Positions 53,003 through 61,469 of a DNA stretch of 64,000 nt are shown here, piece after piece. The position numbers were made by a program, and so were the translations under genes. The stretch comes from Pseudomonas sp. UMAB-08 (GTDB lineage Bacteria; Pseudomonadota; Gammaproteobacteria; Pseudomonadales; Pseudomonadaceae): contig NZ_LT607415.1 in NCBI RefSeq assembly GCF_900095225.1, forward strand, positions 248,001 to 312,000, given 5' to 3'. Under the pieces are notes generated by a model, which saw only the letters and a list, made by a program, of their open reading frames with translations, had not been told where the DNA came from and ran no database searches. The stretch's first letter is position 1, and every line of letters starts with the position of its first letter.

Positions 53003-53510
53003 GGCTCGCCCCTGCGCCAGGGGACTGGGTTTGAGTACGGCCGGCTGCGTCACGCACGCTAAACGTGTGGGTGTTACTCCCCTGTTTCAGGGGCGCAGTC
53101 CGTGTGTAAGCGTCCGCCATCATGTCTTGCGTAACTGCCAAGGCACGGCAACTACTCCTTAATATCACTTGCCCGCCGCATCGGCGCGCGAACAGGTGTT
53201 CCCGATAGGCATATGGAGCATATAAAACAGCGAGTGATGCTGTGAGTAGACTAATGCCTTCCTGATCTTCGTTGTGCAAGGCACTGACGCTAACCCGTCT
53301 CTTTTCCTCGGCCCTTTCAGTTCCAAACGACAGGGTTATGGCGATCCATTCGATCTCCCGGCAGCGATAAGCCGTAAGGGAGAAGACCGTAACTGGACTC
53401 CTCTTTTTTAATGCATAAAACCCGCTGATTTTTCCCTGTCATTGCAAATTGCATGGTCAGATGACATGCAAAAATTTTAACTCATTGAAATGACATAATT
53501 TATTTAAGCG
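53003..53510. other. Long intergenic region upstream of the sigma-54 membrane-protein gene
   Basis: With the promoter this is a 580-bp gap. It holds a small hairpin CCCCTG/CAGGGG (about 53079-53093), a weak GGAG/CTCC stem with a T-run (about 53380-53410) that could end a short RNA, and an inverted repeat TTGCATG-N9-CATGCAA (53449-53471) that sits about 70 bp upstream of the sigma-54 promoter. No open frame is supported. Confidence 0.4.
53449..53471. promoter_or_regulatory. Inverted repeat, candidate activator site
   Basis: TTGCATG and CATGCAA form a perfect 7-bp inverted repeat with a 9-bp spacer. It is centred about 83 bp before the predicted transcription start of the membrane-protein gene, the distance usual for sigma-54 enhancer-binding proteins. 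Confidence 0.4.
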
Positions 53511-53516
53511 CGCGAC

Positions 53517-53533
53517 TGGCACGGTAACTGCAA
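53517..53533 (+). promoter_or_regulatory. Sigma-54 (RpoN) promoter
   Basis: CTGGCACG-GTAA-CTGCAA matches the consensus YTGGCACG-N4-TTGCA with a single difference; GG (53518-53519) and GC (53530-53531) are exactly ten bases apart. Start of transcription would be near 53543, 40 nt before the ATG at 53583. Confidence 0.7.
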
Positions 53534-53582
53534 TTTTTTCGATAGTTGTAATGCCATTTTTCATGTCGGGAGAACAATAATT

Positions 53583-54521
53583 ATGACCAGATCCTCTGAT
53601 ACTTATATTTCCGTGGACGAGTCGCGCATGCTCTCAGGCGTTTCCTGGGGGGCAATATTTGCCGGGGCGGCGGGTGCCGCGGCATTGTCGTTGATTCTGG
53701 TATTGCTCGGTTTCGGTCTGGGGTTCTCGGCGGTGTCTCCATGGGCCGGTAGCGGCATCAGCGCCACGGGCTTGGGTATTTCGACAATCGTCTGGCTGGC
53801 CTTCACGCAAATCGTTGCTTCCGGCATGGGCGGTTATATCGCCGGTCGCTTGCGGGTGAAGTGGTCGAACATGCACGGCGATGAGGTGTACTTTCGCGAC
53901 ACCGCCCATGGCTTTCTTGCCTGGGCCGTTGCAACCCTGGTGACCGCTACCTTGGTGGTTGGCTCGGTGAGCAGTATTGTCAGCGGCGGTGTGCAGGCCG
54001 GTGCCAGCGTGGCGTCGGGTGCAACCAGTGCAATGACTCAAGCTGCCGGCAGTGCTGCCAGCAACAGCCGCGGTGACGATTATGGCTACTTCGTTGACAG
54101 CCTGTTCCGCGATGATCGCCCGACGGTGGTCAGCGATGACGCTGCGCGCGGCAGCGTAACCCGGATCTTCGTCCATACGCTGAGAAGCGACGGCCAGTTG
54201 GCTGCTGAGGATCGGACCTACCTGGGTCAATTGGTCGCCCAGCGCGCCAACCTCAGCCAGGCCGATGCCGAGCGCCGGGTTGACGAGGTGGTTGGCAAAG
54301 CTCGCAAGGCCTTGGATGACGCCAAACTCGCAGCCAAACAAGCCGCTGACACCGCCAGAAAAGCCGCCGCCTGGACTTCGTTGTGGATGTTTGTCGCGCT
54401 GCTCTGCGGTGCGTTTTTTGCCAGCTTCGCAGCGACCTTTGGTGGTCGCCGCCGAGATACGGTGGTGTATCTCGACACCGAAGCCTATGTCCCTTCAACT
54501 TCACTCCCACCTGTTCGCTAA
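53583..54521 (+). CDS. Membrane protein of unknown function behind a sigma-54 promoter
   Basis: The 312-residue protein has four hydrophobic spans: about 19-45 (WGAIFAGAAGAAALSLILVLLGFGLG), 60-85 (GLGISTIVWLAFTQIVASGMGGYIAG), 115-140 (AWAVATLVTATLVVGSVSSIVSGG), and 275-295 (WTSLWMFVALLCGAFFASFAATFGG). Between spans three and four is a long Ala-rich coiled-coil-like region (about 190-272) in which heptad-like acidic and basic residues alternate. It ends with a cytoplasmic tail. Similar proteins occur in other Proteobacteria without known function. A 24-residue hydrophobic peptide gene follows, and both are ended by one terminator. Confidence 0.72.
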   Translation: MTRSSDTYISVDESRMLSGVSWGAIFAGAAGAAALSLILVLLGFGLGFSAVSPWAGSGISATGLGISTIVWLAFTQIVASGMGGYIAGRLRVKWSNMHGDEVYFRDTAHGFLAWAVATLVTATLVVGSVSSIVSGGVQAGASVASGATSAMTQAAGSAASNSRGDDYGYFVDSLFRDDRPTVVSDDAARGSVTRIFVHTLRSDGQLAAEDRTYLGQLVAQRANLSQADAERRVDEVVGKARKALDDAKLAAKQAADTARKAAAWTSLWMFVALLCGAFFASFAATFGGRRRDTVVYLDTEAYVPSTSLPPVR

Positions 54522-54536
54522 GCCAGGAGAATGACC

Positions 54537-54611
54537 ATGCGCTCATTACTGCTGTTTTTCCTCGGTGTGCCAATCCCGATCATCATCCTGATCGCTTTGT
54601 TCATGCATTGA
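54537..54611 (+). CDS. 24-residue hydrophobic peptide
   Basis: Fifteen nt after the membrane-protein stop lies a peptide gene encoding MRSLLLFFLGVPIPIIILIALFMH, almost entirely one membrane span. AGGAG seven nt before the second ATG (54537) supports that start; an ATG six bases earlier is too close to it. I recall similar MRxLLLxxxGxPIPIIILxALF peptides next to such membrane genes in other bacteria, which argues it is real. It shares transcript and terminator with the upstream gene. Confidence 0.55.
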   Translation: MRSLLLFFLGVPIPIIILIALFMH

Positions 54612-54630
54612 TGGACTGACGCTGCTGCTC

Positions 54631-54666
54631 AAAGCCGCTTTCCCGTAAGGAGAAGCGGCTTTTTGT
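54631..54666 (+). terminator. Intrinsic terminator of the sigma-54 operon
   Basis: AAAGCCGCTT and AAGCGGCTTT form a ten-base stem, with TTTTTGTTGTT following. Confidence 0.88.
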
Positions 54667-55349
54667 TGTTGTGTGTCCCTACTTCAGGACTAGACATTTC
54701 TCCCTCATTTTTCCTGCGCCCGTTCCATGCCACGCATGCCTATGATTCCTCGTGCCAAGTCGATTATTTAAAATAAACTTTTGCATGTAAATGGTGATGT
54801 TTGGGCGTCAAAAAAAAATACCTATACCTATCATGTGCTTAAGTAATAAGTGTAACGTTTTTTGTAATGAGTCTGGAATTTGACACTTTCCTGAAATTTT
54901 GAAATTATTGATCGAGGCTTTTGGCGCCTAAGCCAGCACCTAGGTCGGGCCTGTTTGCCTCTTCTGTTACAGGGCGAATCGTTGAACCGCGGTGAGGATG
55001 TTTCTTTGTAACGTAACACCGCAATGCCTGTTTAAAAGGGCATCCAGTTTTGTCCCTGGCGGTAGCGTTGTCCGCGATAAAGGCACATAAGTTATCAAGT
55101 AGCAGCTGTCGAGTAACGCTGCATGTATCCGCGCGGCGCAGAGGAACAAGCGTCACCACAGGCCCATCAATGATGGCTTGCGCCAAGGCGTTCTTGTTTA
55201 CCCCTCGTTAGTTAATAGTTAGTCCCCTCTTTCATTCTCTTCTATTCACACACGACGCTAACGATTATCCCTGCATTTTTTAGGGCGGACTTAACACGTC
55301 GCTCGGACCACAAAAAGACGACCTGAATTCAAACACGGAGTAAATCATC
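54667..55349. other. Long AT-rich intergenic region
   Basis: About 680 bp without a supported gene. The part 54750-54910 is distinctly AT-rich compared with its surroundings and contains runs of A and T, as expected for a nucleoid-protein (MvaT-type) silenced or horizontally acquired stretch. A minus-strand frame at 54905-55186 has only a TTG start and no ribosome-binding site. The promoter of the FAD-protein gene should be near the right end. Confidence 0.4.
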
Positions 55350-56780
55350 ATGTATGGAGATCGACTGGAAGTAGTCTGCGGTTGTGTGGTGGGGGGGGCT
55401 GGCCCAGCGGGCATGGGGCTGATATTCAATGCCTTGAAAAGCGGAGCCTTGCCTGATTTAACGCGCGATGGATTGATCATCGTCGACGCCAGTCCTCATC
55501 CGGGGACCGGCAGACTGGGGGAATACCAGATTACCGCCAACTCTGTGGGCGATGTATTTCTCGATTGCCTGCGTGATCCGGCGTTGCGCGAAGTGTTTGA
55601 GCCGTTGGAACACAGCGCGGCGTATTGGCGCATTCGCGATCAGGCTTTCGTCGCGCCACGGCTGTCAGACGTAGGGGAGCTGCTGGCAGAAGCGTCGAAA
55701 CTGGTGCTGGATTTTATCGTTCAACGTTATGACGTTCAGGTGTGGAGCAGCGCCACGATCACCGATGTGGTTAGCGACGATGATGAGTTTCAGGTCTGGG
55801 TCGAACACGAAGGGCGTGCTCAGGCGATTCTGTGTCGTACGCTGGTACTCAACCTCGGTGGCCGTCAAGATCCGCAGCATCTACTTGACGCGCTGGCAGA
55901 TCAGGGGCTATCGCTGCCTCCGTCGGCCAGTATTCAAAGTGCCGATACATTGCTACGTATGAGCGCCTCAGAGTTGCGCGAACATTTTGCGCCGACCCTT
56001 GCCGACGGTGGGCGATTCACCGTAGTCGGTGGTTCTCACAGTGCTTTTTCCGTGTTGGAAAACCTCGCCAGCGCACTGCAAAGCGTCGGTCTGGAAGAGA
56101 TGACATTGGTGCATCGCTCGCAAATCCGCTTGTTTTATGAAAGTGCCGATCAGGCATTGGCAAACGGCTATGAGTTTGATCCAGTCGATGATATTTGCCC
56201 GGTATCGGGCCGGGTCAACCGGTCCGGCGGCTTGCGTTATCGCGCTTTGGACGTCGGTCGGGACATTCTTGAGCGCGGCCGAATAGGTTCGGACGGGGTC
56301 CGTGTCCATCTCTTGCAAACCCTGAATGGCCCTGCCCGGCAGTATGAACGTGCGAGCCAGGCGTTGGCTGAATCGAATGTGGTGGTGCAGTGCACGGGTT
56401 ATCAACCTCGGATACCTGAACTCAAATACGCCGACGGCACGCCGATCACCCTGCGCGAGGTGAAGGGCGGCCTTGATTCCGACCCTTCGGGCTGTCCTCT
56501 GGATCTGGCGGGGCGGCGCTTACACGGTTTGTATCTCTTCGGCCTGGGCTCAGGGCTTGGGATTGATCCGCGTCTAGGCAGCGAGCCTTCATTCGACGGG
56601 CGAATCTATGGCGTCTGGCAGTTTCATAACGACGCCAGTCGCGCTGTCATCGAGGCTATATCTGCACGATTGAAAGCAGCAGCAGTGGCTGAACGGGTGA
56701 CCCCCAACCGCAGCCTGAGCGAGCGTTTAGAAAGTGGCTTGCCACTTTTCTGGCCTGGCCTCGCGCCCTTCAAAATATAA
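55350..56780 (+). CDS. FAD/NAD(P)-binding oxidoreductase of unknown function
   Basis: The 476-residue protein looks like a two-Rossmann flavoprotein related to N-hydroxylating or Baeyer-Villiger type monooxygenases. The FAD motif is VVGGAGPAGMG (13-23, GGxGPAG form), a second nucleotide motif VVGGSHSAFSVLENL lies at about 225-239, and a late VVQCTGYQPRIPEL is the ATG-like motif of flavoprotein monooxygenases. Unlike lysine N-hydroxylases it lacks adjoining siderophore genes. It has GGAG before the ATG, its own terminator, and isolated position after an AT-rich gap, which may mean acquisition by transfer. Substrate unknown. Confidence 0.7.
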   Translation: MYGDRLEVVCGCVVGGAGPAGMGLIFNALKSGALPDLTRDGLIIVDASPHPGTGRLGEYQITANSVGDVFLDCLRDPALREVFEPLEHSAAYWRIRDQAFVAPRLSDVGELLAEASKLVLDFIVQRYDVQVWSSATITDVVSDDDEFQVWVEHEGRAQAILCRTLVLNLGGRQDPQHLLDALADQGLSLPPSASIQSADTLLRMSASELREHFAPTLADGGRFTVVGGSHSAFSVLENLASALQSVGLEEMTLVHRSQIRLFYESADQALANGYEFDPVDDICPVSGRVNRSGGLRYRALDVGRDILERGRIGSDGVRVHLLQTLNGPARQYERASQALAESNVVVQCTGYQPRIPELKYADGTPITLREVKGGLDSDPSGCPLDLAGRRLHGLYLFGLGSGLGIDPRLGSEPSFDGRIYGVWQFHNDASRAVIEAISARLKAAAVAERVTPNRSLSERLESGLPLFWPGLAPFKI

Positions 56781-56811
56781 GAGGCATTCAGCGTTGAGCT
56801 GACGCTCTCGT

Positions 56812-56845
56812 CCCGAGTGGTCTTTGGCTACTCGGGTTTTTTTTT
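56812..56845 (+). terminator. Intrinsic terminator after the FAD-protein gene
   Basis: CCCGAGT and ACTCGGG pair around an eleven-base loop, followed by nine T. Confidence 0.88.
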
Positions 56846-56970
56846 GCCTGCGATTTAGTGCCTGGGGTCAACTGATGAGGGGGCTTGTCTGTTGTTGAAT
56901 AGCGTTTTTTATCATCTATTCTTACCTTTCATGCAGACCCTCTCAACGGCTCGGCAGAGGTTGGACAGCC

Positions 56971-57906
56971 ATGCGCATTTTGATCGTTGGAGCCGGTGCG
57001 ATCGGCGGTTACTTTGGTGGACGACTGTTGGAGGCGAAGCGGGACGTGACGTTTTTGGTCAGGCCTCGTCGCGCCGAAGAACTTGAACGTGACGGGCTGA
57101 TCGTGCGAAGCCCGCTGGGCAATGTCGATTATCCTGATCCGCCTTATGTCCTCAGCCAGGCGCTGGACACACCCTACGACCTGATTCTCCTGAGTTGCAA
57201 GGCCTACGATCTCGATGCAGCGATGGAGTCTTTTGCAGCTGCGGTGGGGGCTGAAACGATGATTCTGCCGCTGCTCAATGGCATGGCGCATCTTGACCGC
57301 CTGGCCGCACGCTTCAGCCATATCAATGTATTGGGTGGGCAGTGCCTGATCTCTGTGGACCGCGATGCGTCGGGTACCATCGTGCACCTGAACGACACCA
57401 ACCAATTAACATTCGGCGAACTGGATGGGCAAGTCACCGCGCGTATTCAATGCGTGACGGATGAATTGGCCGGTGCGGGTTTTGAGGCTAATCTCAGCTC
57501 GAGCATCCTCCAGGATATGTGGGAGAAATGGTGTTTTATCGCCACCGGTGCTGGCATTACTTGCTCCATGCGCTCGACGGTCGGTGATGTGCTCGCTGCG
57601 GGCGGTGAGTCACTGGTGTTGAGATTGCTGGATGAGTGCGCCGAGATCGCCGCTAGCGCCGGTTACCCGCTGCGCCCGCAGGCGCATGAGCGCTTTGTGA
57701 ATATGTTGACGACGCCCGGGTCGAAGATGACCTCTTCCATGCTGCGAGACATCGAACGTGGTGCCGCCATCGAAGTCGAGCATATGTTCGGTGATTTGGT
57801 CGCACGCCGTGACGCGGCAGGACTGTCGACAGCAGATTTGTCGGTTCTTGAATTCGCCTACACTCACCTTAAAGCCTACGAAGCACGGCGCTTGCGCGAA
57901 CATTGA
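56971..57906 (+). CDS. 2-dehydropantoate 2-reductase family protein (PanE/ApbA)
   Basis: The 311-residue enzyme reduces ketopantoate (or a similar 2-keto acid) with NADPH. The N-terminal MRILIVGAGAIGGYFGGRLLEA is the Rossmann motif, the Lys in LLSCKAYDLDAAM (about 72) and the late SMLRDIERGAAIEVEHMFGDLV (about 250-271) with the catalytic Lys replaced by Arg-Asp nearby are family landmarks. Pseudomonas have several paralogues and this one is outside any pantothenate operon, so I do not call it panE. It follows the FAD-protein terminator. Confidence 0.83.
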   Translation: MRILIVGAGAIGGYFGGRLLEAKRDVTFLVRPRRAEELERDGLIVRSPLGNVDYPDPPYVLSQALDTPYDLILLSCKAYDLDAAMESFAAAVGAETMILPLLNGMAHLDRLAARFSHINVLGGQCLISVDRDASGTIVHLNDTNQLTFGELDGQVTARIQCVTDELAGAGFEANLSSSILQDMWEKWCFIATGAGITCSMRSTVGDVLAAGGESLVLRLLDECAEIAASAGYPLRPQAHERFVNMLTTPGSKMTSSMLRDIERGAAIEVEHMFGDLVARRDAAGLSTADLSVLEFAYTHLKAYEARRLREH

Positions 57907-58108
57907 TCTCCAGCCCATGTCCTCCAGACAATATCGAGCGCCGGCATGCCCCGGCGCCTATCACGAATCGATCTGCTGGCGCCCGTGAGTGGTGATCGGG
58001 TTACCCGATTCACCGACTGTGCGGGTTGGCCAGGCAGAAATAACGAACCTTTTCCAGGAGCGAGTCTCATAACCTTACGATCACTGCAGGTTTAACAGAG
58101 GTGACAAC

Positions 58109-58351
58109 ATGCCGGTCAAACATAATTTGCTCAAGGATTTGAATATCACCAAGGAAGAGATCACGAAGCTCAGAGACGCCGACGACAGGCTCAGCCAACT
58201 GCTCGAATCCTACAACTCGATAGACGCTGAAGTGGTTGACGCCGAATCCGGGTCAGCCGGAAACGTTACTGATGAACAGCTCAGGAAACTCAAGGAAAAA
58301 CGCCTGCATGTGAAGGACAAGATCGTCAAGCGTCTGACGTCTCCGGACTAA
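58109..58351 (+). CDS. YdcH family (DUF465) protein
   Basis: The 80-residue soluble helical-hairpin protein is of the YdcH/DUF465 family, with HNLLKDL near the start and EEQLRKLKEKRLHVKDKIVKRL-like second helix (its own sequence is TDEQLRKLKEKRLHVKDKIV). Function is unknown; relatives are often abundant and stress-linked. GAGGTGACAAC precedes the ATG. It converges with the next gene. Confidence 0.83.
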   Translation: MPVKHNLLKDLNITKEEITKLRDADDRLSQLLESYNSIDAEVVDAESGSAGNVTDEQLRKLKEKRLHVKDKIVKRLTSPD

Positions 58352-58406
58352 GGCTGCGAGCTCGTCGTTCCGGGCACGGCGGCACGGGTACCCCATCTCC
58401 CGGTCA

Positions 58407-59336
58407 TCATTGAGTAGGGTCGGGCTTGGTTGACCAACGCAATGCCAGTGCATTCGAGCGCCTGACGATGCGTCGCGGGCTGAAGCGCCATAACCGCTCG
58501 GCACCTTCCAAGGTGCTGGGGGTGACTGAGTCGAGAATAAGCTCCACGTCGCCTGTCATTTGCAGCAGGTCGCCTGTGGTGAAATCGACAAACACCAGGC
58601 CTGCTTTTGGATTGAGAACAAAGTTACCCAAGGTGTTGAAGAACATATTGCCGGCGAAGTCTGGAATCGTCAGCGTGCCGCCCTCATCCAGTCGCACGAA
58701 GCCTGGTTTTCCTCCTCGGTGGGACACATCCACCTGTCGCCCGCTCGAGGGCTCGTCGACGTAAGACGCGACAAAAAAAGAATCTGCGCTGCTGATCAGA
58801 TCGCGCGTGTCGGTATCCAGTTGCTCCATCCATTGAGCCGTTGCCGGACGTGAGTCACTGCGGATGCCGAGTTGCCGCTGTTGAATATAGCGCGGGCAAT
58901 TCCCGTAACTCTGCTCGACGGAAATGTCGAAGCTGTGATCGTCGCTGCGTTTGAGGGTGCCATTAAGCCGGTTGCGTCGACGGGTCAGCAAATCAATCCC
59001 TAACAAACCGACGGCCTGGCCATCCTCCATGCCCCTGTCTGCCGGGTCACTGGCATCACGTGGTAATTGCAGGTGCAGCCGGTACGGATCGATCGCCTGC
59101 ATAAAGCCTGGCTCATCGTCGCGAAGGGTGGCCCACACATCCCCTTCGGGATCGACCGTACCGAGCACGACGAAGGGTAACTGCGGGTAGAACGCGCGGT
59201 GCTGCTCAATGATCTGATCACGGATGATCCTGCTGCCCAGTTCGCCCATTCGCTCGGCCACGCCGACGTTGTGCTGCAAGGCGCGTTCACCTGCGTGCCA
59301 GGGTGAACGAGGGCGTTGGGGTTGTTCGGTACTCAT
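58407..59336 (-). CDS. Pyridoxamine 5'-phosphate oxidase-fold protein
   Basis: The 309-residue protein contains two flavin-reductase/PPOX-type split-barrel halves: one in the middle (PFVVLGTVDPEGDVWATLRDDEPGF, about 54-78) and a stronger one after 180 (SADSFFVASYVDEPSSGRQVDVSHRGGKPGFVRL, then GNMFFNTLGNFVLNPKAGLVFVDF). Such proteins bind FMN or F420-like cofactors; the reaction here is unknown. A PPOX of this length without a fused ferredoxin-reductase domain is a known subtype. It is downstream of the GST gene on the same strand with a hairpin between. Confidence 0.8.
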   Translation of the reverse strand: MSTEQPQRPRSPWHAGERALQHNVGVAERMGELGSRIIRDQIIEQHRAFYPQLPFVVLGTVDPEGDVWATLRDDEPGFMQAIDPYRLHLQLPRDASDPADRGMEDGQAVGLLGIDLLTRRRNRLNGTLKRSDDHSFDISVEQSYGNCPRYIQQRQLGIRSDSRPATAQWMEQLDTDTRDLISSADSFFVASYVDEPSSGRQVDVSHRGGKPGFVRLDEGGTLTIPDFAGNMFFNTLGNFVLNPKAGLVFVDFTTGDLLQMTGDVELILDSVTPSTLEGAERLWRFSPRRIVRRSNALALRWSTKPDPTQ

Positions 59337-59360
59337 GGTAGATCACCTCCCACACCGTGG

Positions 59361-59384
59361 ATGGGCGCTGCTGAGAGCGCCCAT
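59361..59384 (-). terminator. Hairpin between the GST and PPOX genes
   Basis: ATGGGCGCT and AGCGCCCAT pair perfectly over nine bases with a six-base loop. There is no T-run, so read-through from the GST gene into the PPOX gene is possible. Confidence 0.5.
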
Positions 59385-59420
59385 GCGCCGGTCATCAAGC
59401 CAAACCTTTAAACCCTGGGG

Positions 59421-60041
59421 TCAGGCAATTGCGGCCAGACCTGCGGGTGTTTTCTGAAAGGGAACAAAGCCTGGTAACGCTTCGATCCGAACCAGCCACC
59501 GGTTTATCCGAGGATAGCCTGCGAGGTCGACATTGCCTTCAGGGGCTTGAGCGACGTAGCTGTACAGCGCGACATCAGCCAGCGTGGGGTGGGGGCCTGC
59601 GACGATCCAATCATGGTCGGCTAAGGTCGACTCGATCAGTTTCAAGATGGCATGAGCGCGTTGGATTGTATCCTCGGCATTGAACGGGGCGCCGAATACG
59701 GTAATTAAACGCGCGGCTGCTGGACCGTAGGCGATTTCCCCTGCAGCGACAGAAAGCCAGCGTTGAACGCGTGCCGCTTCAGCGGCGGACTCGGGCAGCC
59801 AATCGGTTGTGCCGAATTTTTTAGCCAGGTAAACCAGGATCGAATTTGCGTCGCTGAAAAAGACGCCGTCGTCGTCGAGCACCGGAACCTGACCGAACGG
59901 GTTGAGCTTGAGAAACGCTTCGGACTTATGGGCAGCGTTGGCAAGGTCGACGTCGATCAGCGAGTGCTCTATACCCAGCAACGACAGAAACAGACGAACG
60001 CGATGGGAATGGCCGGAGAGTGGGTGGGAATAGAGCTTCAT
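59421..60041 (-). CDS. Glutathione S-transferase family protein
   Basis: The 206-residue protein begins with the thioredoxin-like glutathione-binding domain ([33 protein letters not shown]; cis-Pro region [11 protein letters not shown], then the Glu/Ser-equivalent [13 protein letters not shown]) and ends with the helical domain ([14 protein letters not shown]). It conjugates or reduces small electrophiles with glutathione. The ATG at 60041 is chosen by family start and AAAGGTGATT upstream. It is divergent from a LysR gene 136 bp away, which probably controls it. Confidence 0.88.
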   Translation of the reverse strand: MKLYSHPLSGHSHRVRLFLSLLGIEHSLIDVDLANAAHKSEAFLKLNPFGQVPVLDDDGVFFSDANSILVYLAKKFGTTDWLPESAAEAARVQRWLSVAAGEIAYGPAAARLITVFGAPFNAEDTIQRAHAILKLIESTLADHDWIVAGPHPTLADVALYSYVAQAPEGNVDLAGYPRINRWLVRIEALPGFVPFQKTPAGLAAIA

Positions 60042-60141
60042 GGCAATCACCTTTAACGGGCTGTATGGAATGGATCGTTGTGTTGTGGTGATGATGCTAG
60101 TGCTCGCAGGTGCTTGAATAAATGCTGTAAAGGGAAGATGT

Positions 60142-60162
60142 TTACTCCGTAATTCGGAGTAA
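60142..60162. promoter_or_regulatory. Candidate LysR operator between the GST and LysR genes
   Basis: TTACTCCG (60142-60149) and CGGAGTAA (60155-60162) form a perfect 8-bp inverted repeat with a 5-bp spacer, 15 nt before the LysR start. It contains no exact T-N11-A, but an inverted repeat in this position suits autorepression. Confidence 0.5.
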
Positions 60163-60177
60163 TAAGCGAGGCGGGTG

Positions 60178-61101
60178 ATGGACACGGTTCAAGCGATGCG
60201 CGTGGTGTTGGCGATAATCGAGCATGGCAGCCTCACGGCTGCCTCGGAAAAGCTCGATGTCTCGCTGCCGACGGTGGTCCGGGTATTGGCCTCCACGGAG
60301 CAGCACTTGGGTGTGCGCCTGTTCGAGCGCACCACCCGACACGTGCGGATCACGGAGGAGGGCAAGCTGTACGCCGACGTCTGTCGCACGGTGATTCGGG
60401 AAATCGGCGATATCGAGGATGTGTTTCGCGACAAGGAGAGTGAACCCAGCGGTCCCTTGTCGATTACGGCCCCGGTGCTGTTCGGTCGTCATCACGTGGC
60501 CCCGGTACTCAACGGGTTCATGGCTCGCTACCCCAAGGTGACAGTGAACTTGAGCCTGATCGACCGGGTGACTGACTTGCTGGAAGAAGGGATCGACGTT
60601 GCGGTGCGGATCGGCCACGTTACCGCCCCGGATCTGGTGGTGTCTCGCGTGGGGCAAGTGCGCCGTTATCTGTGTGCCAGCCCTGCATTACTGGCTGAGC
60701 TTCGGACCATCAAGACGCCGGATGACCTCAACGGTGCGCCCTTCATTTGCCTTGCCGGAGTGCTCGGGGGGACCCAGTTGATGCTGCAAGAGAACGGCAA
60801 GCCATTGTCGGTGAAAATAACCAATGTCCGCATGACCACTAATAACGGAGACACGGCTATCTCTGCCTGTCTCAGTGGGTTGGGGATCGGTTTTTTTCTG
60901 TCCTACCAGGTCCAGGACCTGATAGATGCCGGGCAACTGGAAAGAGTGCTGATTAATTACCAGCCCGAACCATTACCGGTTTCGCTCGTTTATTTGCCAT
61001 CGCGGCGGGTGTCGATTCGTTCGCGAGCGTTCATCGCCTGGGCGAAGGTGAAACTCGGCGAGCGGCTGATTCGTTTTGCAACCCCGGAGCGCTCGCCTTG
61101 A
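60178..61101 (+). CDS. LysR-type transcriptional regulator
   Basis: The 307-residue regulator has the N-terminal helix-turn-helix [45 protein letters not shown] and an effector domain with the opening [20 protein letters not shown]. It belongs to the CRP subgroup controlling oxidoreductases and GSTs. ATG at 60178 with GAGGCGGG upstream. It is divergent from the GST gene, across a perfect inverted repeat at 60142. Confidence 0.9.
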   Translation: MDTVQAMRVVLAIIEHGSLTAASEKLDVSLPTVVRVLASTEQHLGVRLFERTTRHVRITEEGKLYADVCRTVIREIGDIEDVFRDKESEPSGPLSITAPVLFGRHHVAPVLNGFMARYPKVTVNLSLIDRVTDLLEEGIDVAVRIGHVTAPDLVVSRVGQVRRYLCASPALLAELRTIKTPDDLNGAPFICLAGVLGGTQLMLQENGKPLSVKITNVRMTTNNGDTAISACLSGLGIGFFLSYQVQDLIDAGQLERVLINYQPEPLPVSLVYLPSRRVSIRSRAFIAWAKVKLGERLIRFATPERSP

Positions 61102-61195
61102 CAGCTGATCGCCAGCCGCACGGAAAAAGCCGGACGTGCTTGTTTTCACAGACACACGTATCCGAGAGTGATCATTAATCGCGGGGGGAGAAAAG

Positions 61196-61222
61196 TAAAA
61201 AAACGGCGTCATCACGACGCCG
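61196..61222 (-). terminator. Intrinsic terminator of csrA
   Basis: On the minus strand CGGCGTC and GACGCCG pair around a five-base loop, followed by seven T. Confidence 0.85.
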
Positions 61223-61230
61223 GACAGCGG

Positions 61231-61251
61231 CTCTGCCCAAAGAGGGCAGAG
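61231..61251 (-). terminator. Second hairpin after csrA
   Basis: CTCTGCCC and GGGCAGAG pair perfectly over eight bases with a five-base loop, immediately before the first terminator on the minus strand. Confidence 0.5.
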
Positions 61252-61280
61252 TGCTCAGGAGCGGGGATGCACTTTCGAAT

Positions 61281-61469
61281 TCATTGGGGGTCTTGGTGGG
61301 GTGCGATCTCGGCCTGGATACGTTTGTAAATTTCTTCACGATGCACAGAAACATTTTTTGGAGCATTGATACCTAGCCGGACCTGAAGGCCCTGAACGCC
61401 AAGAATCGTAACGGTGATGTCGTCACCAATGTTTATGCTTTCGCCTACTTTTCGGGTGAGTATCAACAT
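61281..61469 (-). CDS. csrA: Carbon storage regulator CsrA/RsmA paralogue
   Basis: The 62-residue RNA-binding dimer begins [51 protein letters not shown], which keeps Leu4, Arg6 and Arg44 positions used to hold GGA motifs. It represses or stabilises mRNAs and is titrated by Rsm small RNAs. The ATG at 61469 is chosen over upstream Met codons; AAGGAAAAGATC precedes it and itself contains a GGA, suggesting autoregulation. Pseudomonas have several copies (RsmA, RsmE and others); with no alaS or tRNA neighbour this is probably an extra copy rather than the main RsmA. Confidence 0.92.
   Translation of the reverse strand: MLILTRKVGESINIGDDITVTILGVQGLQVRLGINAPKNVSVHREEIYKRIQAEIAPHQDPQ

Noticed and set aside
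54905..55186. 93-codon minus-strand frame in the AT-rich gap
   Set aside because: TTG start, no ribosome-binding site and no recognisable protein pattern.
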